Positions 4,970-7,529 of a stretch of DNA of 7,529 nt are shown here, piece after piece. Each line of letters starts with the position of its first letter. Position 1 is the stretch's first letter. Source of the stretch: HO2-45-11b sp964450915 (GTDB lineage Bacteria > Patescibacteriota > Andersenbacteria > UBA10190); assembly GCA_964450915.1 (NCBI GenBank), contig CAYVFG010000024.1, forward strand, positions 1 through 7,529. The letters run 5' to 3'. The notes beneath the pieces are model-generated. The model did not search any database, was not told the DNA's origin, and saw only the letters and a list, made by a program, of their open reading frames with translations. The translations under genes were made by a program, and so were the position numbers.

Positions 4970-6562
4970 TCAGTGACTGTAAAATCCGCGACCAACTGCG
5001 TCGGGAATCATCCAGAGATTGACGCTTCGTTCGGCGCAAAAATCTCGAACCTTCTGATCGTTTACCGATCCGCTCGTTGAGAAGATGGTTTTCACTGCTG
5101 CATTAGCGAGCAGTTCTGGCCCATCTGTGAACGGAAAGAAACTGTCAGAATAGGCAACGGCACCTTCCATCACATGTCGAGATCGTAATGCGCGGTGAAT
5201 GGCAAGTTCGCACCCGCCCACGCGGTCTTGCTGTCCCACACCATTTCCGGTCAGCATTCCATTTCGGACAAGAGTAATCGTGTTGCTATTGCTTGTCGAG
5301 CCAACGGCCCATGCAAGCAGGAGATCATTCTCCGCTGAAACTGACAGATTGGACGATTTTACAAGCCGTTCATCGTTCAGATCCAGAACGAACGTGTAAT
5401 TTGGCTGTAGCAGAAATCCTCCTCGAACCGGACGAATGATCGGATTCTGATTTAAACTACCAAGATTAATGGACCCAAGTTCAGGATTTTGATACAGTCT
5501 GCAGCGGTCATTTTTCCGCTTAAGAGCTTCTCTCGCCCGTGGGCTGAAAAATGGAGCCACCACTCCGTCGAATAATCGCTTCTTCGACTCATTGCCCAAT
5601 AAAGTGGTCGCTGTTTCGTGCGTGATGCTGAAATTCGTCATTACGATTCCGCCGAATATGGCTAATGGATCTCCGTTGACCATCTTGTCGATCACGTCAT
5701 TTGGATTATCTCCGAATGCTGCGCCGCACGGATTCCCGTGCTTGCAACCCACGGCGATATAGGGAACTTTTTTGCGATTGAGATCGAATGCCGCGGCGAT
5801 GTGCGTGATCGTCTGGAGTAGGCGATCGACGTCGCACAAGTTCACATAGCTTGGCGCGCTTCCTTCCATAACTTCAAAGCGATCAAGTGCAAGCGGATCG
5901 TCGGTTTGCGAAGTGAACAGTGCGGCGGGGGATTGCCATCGGTTTTCACCGTAGCAGCAGCCAAGCGCTTTCTTGCCGATCAGGCCAGTATATTGCCCGT
6001 CGCCGCGATAGTTTGCGGAAGCGAGGCAATATTGAGCAACAATAAATTCCGCCTTTGCAGCGAGATGATTGATGAATTCATTGTTGTTTGGCTGAGCAGC
6101 TTGTAGCCATTGAATGACTGACTGTCGATCGGCAGGATCGCAGATTACGATTCGGTTCCCTTTGGCTGCCGATCGTAACATTGTGGGTCCACCGATATCA
6201 GTCAATTCGATCACCGAATCGAGGTTTGAACCTGAGCGGTTAATTTCCTGGATCAATGGGTACAAATCAACGCACACCAAGTCGATGAAAGGCAAGTTAA
6301 GCCCTTTCATTTCTTGTTCATCGTCGGGAATGTTCCGAGCAAGGAGGCCAGCATGAACTTCCCGTGACAGCGTGACAACGCGGTGACCAAGAATTGCATT
6401 TCCTCCCACAAGTTCTGCAACATTGCGGACTGCGACACCAGCGTTCGCAAGGTGTTTTGCAGTGCCTCCGGATGCAAGAATGTCCCAGCCAAGAGCAATT
6501 AGCGCCTGAGCAAACTCGACAATACCATTTTTGTGATACACGGACAGTAGGGCGGTAGGCAT
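4970..6562 (-). CDS. purH: Bifunctional AICAR formyltransferase / IMP cyclohydrolase PurH
   Basis: The 530-residue length fits the fused enzyme for the last two steps of de novo purine synthesis: AICAR plus 10-formyl-THF to FAICAR, then ring closure to IMP. The N-terminal cyclohydrolase domain (about 1-195) shows ALLSVYHKNGIVEFA, ASGGTAKHL, VHAGLLARNIP, DLYPL and DIGGPTMLRSAAKGN. The formyltransferase domain follows with YGENRWQSPAALF (204-216), the catalytic Lys-His in CKHGNPCG (273-280, K274-H275), FGGIV, GNGVGQQDRV and SDSFFPFTDG. By alignment with the vertebrate enzyme, Y101, D122 and K134 match cyclohydrolase residues 104, 125 and 137, but residue 63 is Val where Lys66 is expected, and HP of the usual KTLHP is SR. 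The start at 6562 has AAAGGA 8 nt upstream. The gene lies downstream of purC in the same direction, with a terminator between. The fold is certain; full dual activity is not. Confidence 0.95.
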   Translation of the reverse strand: MPTALLSVYHKNGIVEFAQALIALGWDILASGGTAKHLANAGVAVRNVAELVGGNAILGHRVVTLSREVHAGLLARNIPDDEQEMKGLNLPFIDLVCVDLYPLIQEINRSGSNLDSVIELTDIGGPTMLRSAAKGNRIVICDPADRQSVIQWLQAAQPNNNEFINHLAAKAEFIVAQYCLASANYRGDGQYTGLIGKKALGCCYGENRWQSPAALFTSQTDDPLALDRFEVMEGSAPSYVNLCDVDRLLQTITHIAAAFDLNRKKVPYIAVGCKHGNPCGAAFGDNPNDVIDKMVNGDPLAIFGGIVMTNFSITHETATTLLGNESKKRLFDGVVAPFFSPRAREALKRKNDRCRLYQNPELGSINLGSLNQNPIIRPVRGGFLLQPNYTFVLDLNDERLVKSSNLSVSAENDLLLAWAVGSTSNSNTITLVRNGMLTGNGVGQQDRVGGCELAIHRALRSRHVMEGAVAYSDSFFPFTDGPELLANAAVKTIFSTSGSVNDQKVRDFCAERSVNLWMIPDAVGRGFYSH

Positions 6563-6667
6563 GTCAGCGGTCCTTTCAAAACAGGGAATTAAATTGTCAG
6601 AGAGCGGCTACGGTGCTGGAAAAAACCAGCTTGTAACCATACCACCTACGTAGAGAAAACTCCAGGA
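6563..6667 (-). promoter_or_regulatory. purH leader region with a small hairpin
   Basis: This gap must hold the purH promoter if the purC terminator is efficient. GCTGG and CCAGC (6615-6619 and 6626-6630) form a perfect 5-bp stem with a loop of six T on the minus strand. TTTAAT (6593-6588) is a possible -10, with no matching -35. I see no ZTP or purine riboswitch core. The AAAGGA ribosome site lies at 6576-6571. Confidence 0.3.
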
Positions 6668-6669
6668 AT

Positions 6670-6698
6670 AAAAACAGGCGCCTCGTGAGAGAAGCGCC
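6670..6698 (-). terminator. Intrinsic terminator of purC
   Basis: GGCGC (6677-6681) pairs with GCGCC (6694-6698), and inner CTC/GAG encloses a four-base loop with a two-base bulge. On the minus strand the stem is followed by TGTTTTTATT. It begins 17 nt after the purC stop codon. Read-through to purH remains possible, since both genes lie in one direction. Confidence 0.75.
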
Positions 6699-6715
6699 GT
6701 CGTGTTGCTGACAGT

Positions 6716-7529
6716 TCAGCAGAGGATTGTTTGTTGGAATTCGGAAAGCGATTTACCAGTAAGTCGGTGGAACACCTCCGAGTACTTTGCGCCAGTAAGC
6801 GCAATGATTTCTTCGGGAACCTTCAAGGCCGCCACTGTACGCAAATCTTGCTCGCTTTGAGGGTTGAGTCTATTGATCCCAACCGTCTTGCCCCATTCTC
6901 GCACGATTTGCTTGTCGAATGAAGGAGGCGGTTCGTTTCGGTGGCATGCATTACTCCATTCCCGTACGTCCCAGATTCTGCTCGAGTCCGGTGTTGCAAC
7001 CTCATCGGCCAACCTTCCGTCATCGCCGAATTCGAATTTTGTGTCAGCGAAAATCAGGTTTTTCCCGGAACAGAATTTTGCAATACGTTGATAGATTCGT
7101 ATTGATTGGTCTTGTGTCCATTGGCCGTATTTCTCTATCACTCCTGCAGTATCGAGATGTTCGTCGTGGCCGCTCTCCGCCTTTGTTGTTGGAGTGAATA
7201 AAGGCGTAAGAAGGGCTGAGCCGTCGTGGAGACCATCGGGAAGTGCGATTCCGCAAACACCCCCATCTTCTTTGTAGGAATTCCATCCGCTTCCGGTGAG
7301 ATATCCGCGAACAATGCATTCGATTGGAAGCATGCTGAGACGATTCACCACTATAGCGCAGTTGTGGAGTGCGCTGCAGTTGCGAAGGCTGTCAGGAAGA
7401 TACGAGTCGATCTCTTTTCCGTAGGCGACGAGATGATTAGGGATATCGGCGAGTACTTCCGTGAGCCAAAAAACCGTCATTGCTGTCAAAATCGCTCCTT
7501 TATCAGGAATAACGGCAGGGAGCACGAAA
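6716..7529 (-). CDS. purC: SAICAR synthase PurC, 5' end outside the window
   Basis: The product is phosphoribosylaminoimidazole-succinocarboxamide synthase, which joins aspartate to CAIR using ATP in de novo purine synthesis. About 270 residues are visible and the frame stays open to the window edge. The GTG at 7525 is internal, because VLPAVIPDKGAILT matches sequence that normally follows the ISAFD motif, so about 40 N-terminal residues are missing. Clear family blocks are FWLTEVLADIPNHLV, LPIECIVRGYLTGSGW (about 66-81), CGIALPDGL, LFTPTTKAESGHDEH (109-123), FADTKFEFG (159-167), DEVATPDSSRIW (174-185) and SFDKQIVREW (202-211). The pattern is the longer yeast Ade1-like type, not the short 240-residue Bacillus type. 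A hairpin follows 17 nt after the TGA stop and purH comes next, so two late purine genes are neighbours. Identity is near certain. Confidence 0.96.
   Translation of the reverse strand, partial: FVLPAVIPDKGAILTAMTVFWLTEVLADIPNHLVAYGKEIDSYLPDSLRNCSALHNCAIVVNRLSMLPIECIVRGYLTGSGWNSYKEDGGVCGIALPDGLHDGSALLTPLFTPTTKAESGHDEHLDTAGVIEKYGQWTQDQSIRIYQRIAKFCSGKNLIFADTKFEFGDDGRLADEVATPDSSRIWDVREWSNACHRNEPPPSFDKQIVREWGKTVGINRLNPQSEQDLRTVAALKVPEEIIALTGAKYSEVFHRLTGKSLSEFQQTILC

Noticed and set aside
4970..4972. TGA recoded as an amino acid, as in some CPR groups
   Set aside because: The TGA after ...GFYSH in purH and the one ending purC sit where the families normally end, and hairpin terminators follow directly.
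4856..5080. Plus-strand open frame of 74 codons
   Set aside because: It starts inside the tRNA-Lys gene, crosses the purH terminator and enters purH antisense; no ribosome site is seen.
6563..6715. ZTP or purine riboswitch before purH
   Set aside because: None of the conserved core segments of these aptamers could be found on the minus strand; only a 5-bp hairpin is present.
6823..7319. Open frames in both directions overlapping purC
   Set aside because: PurC motifs are continuous in the chosen frame across this region, so the others are shadows.
1..7529. CRISPR array, insertion sequence, prophage or defence system
   Set aside because: No regular repeat-spacer pattern, transposase, integrase, terminal inverted repeats or recognisable defence domain was seen.

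Overview
The window reads as ordinary, gene-dense bacterial chromosome. No mobile element, phage gene or CRISPR array was seen. The most likely source is a Patescibacteria/CPR-type bacterium, at moderate confidence. This rests on the style of the DnaK and DnaJ sequences, the compact layout, a tRNA gene without an encoded CCA end, and the small secreted beta-repeat proteins; no phylogenetic marker was tested. TGA ends both purine genes at sensible C-termini, so TGA is a stop here and not recoded to glycine as in some CPR lineages.

Layout, left to right. Positions 1-2191 (+) hold the C-terminal part of dnaK and a complete dnaJ 3 nt downstream, a chaperone operon. A short palindrome and a probable promoter follow, then an unrecognised 140-residue gene (2280-2702, +). 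A strong hairpin at 2712-2743 serves the convergent junction. On the minus strand, 4047-2764 holds two tandem paralogous genes for exported proteins of about 210 residues. Upstream of them, behind its own terminator, is an unrecognised 177-residue gene (4701-4168, -). A tRNA-Lys(UUU) gene (4842-4913, +) diverges from it. The right third is minus strand: purH (6562-4970) and the 5'-truncated purC (7529-6716), each followed by its own hairpin terminator.

How the parts work together: DnaK and DnaJ form the Hsp70/Hsp40 folding machine. PurC makes SAICAR and PurH performs the last two steps to IMP, so the organism appears to have at least part of de novo purine synthesis. The exported pair probably acts outside the cytoplasmic membrane, with no function assignable. 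The points most worth a second look are the exported paralogues, with internal repeats and a conserved Cys-x8-Cys pair, and PurH, where a conserved lysine of the cyclohydrolase site reads as valine.
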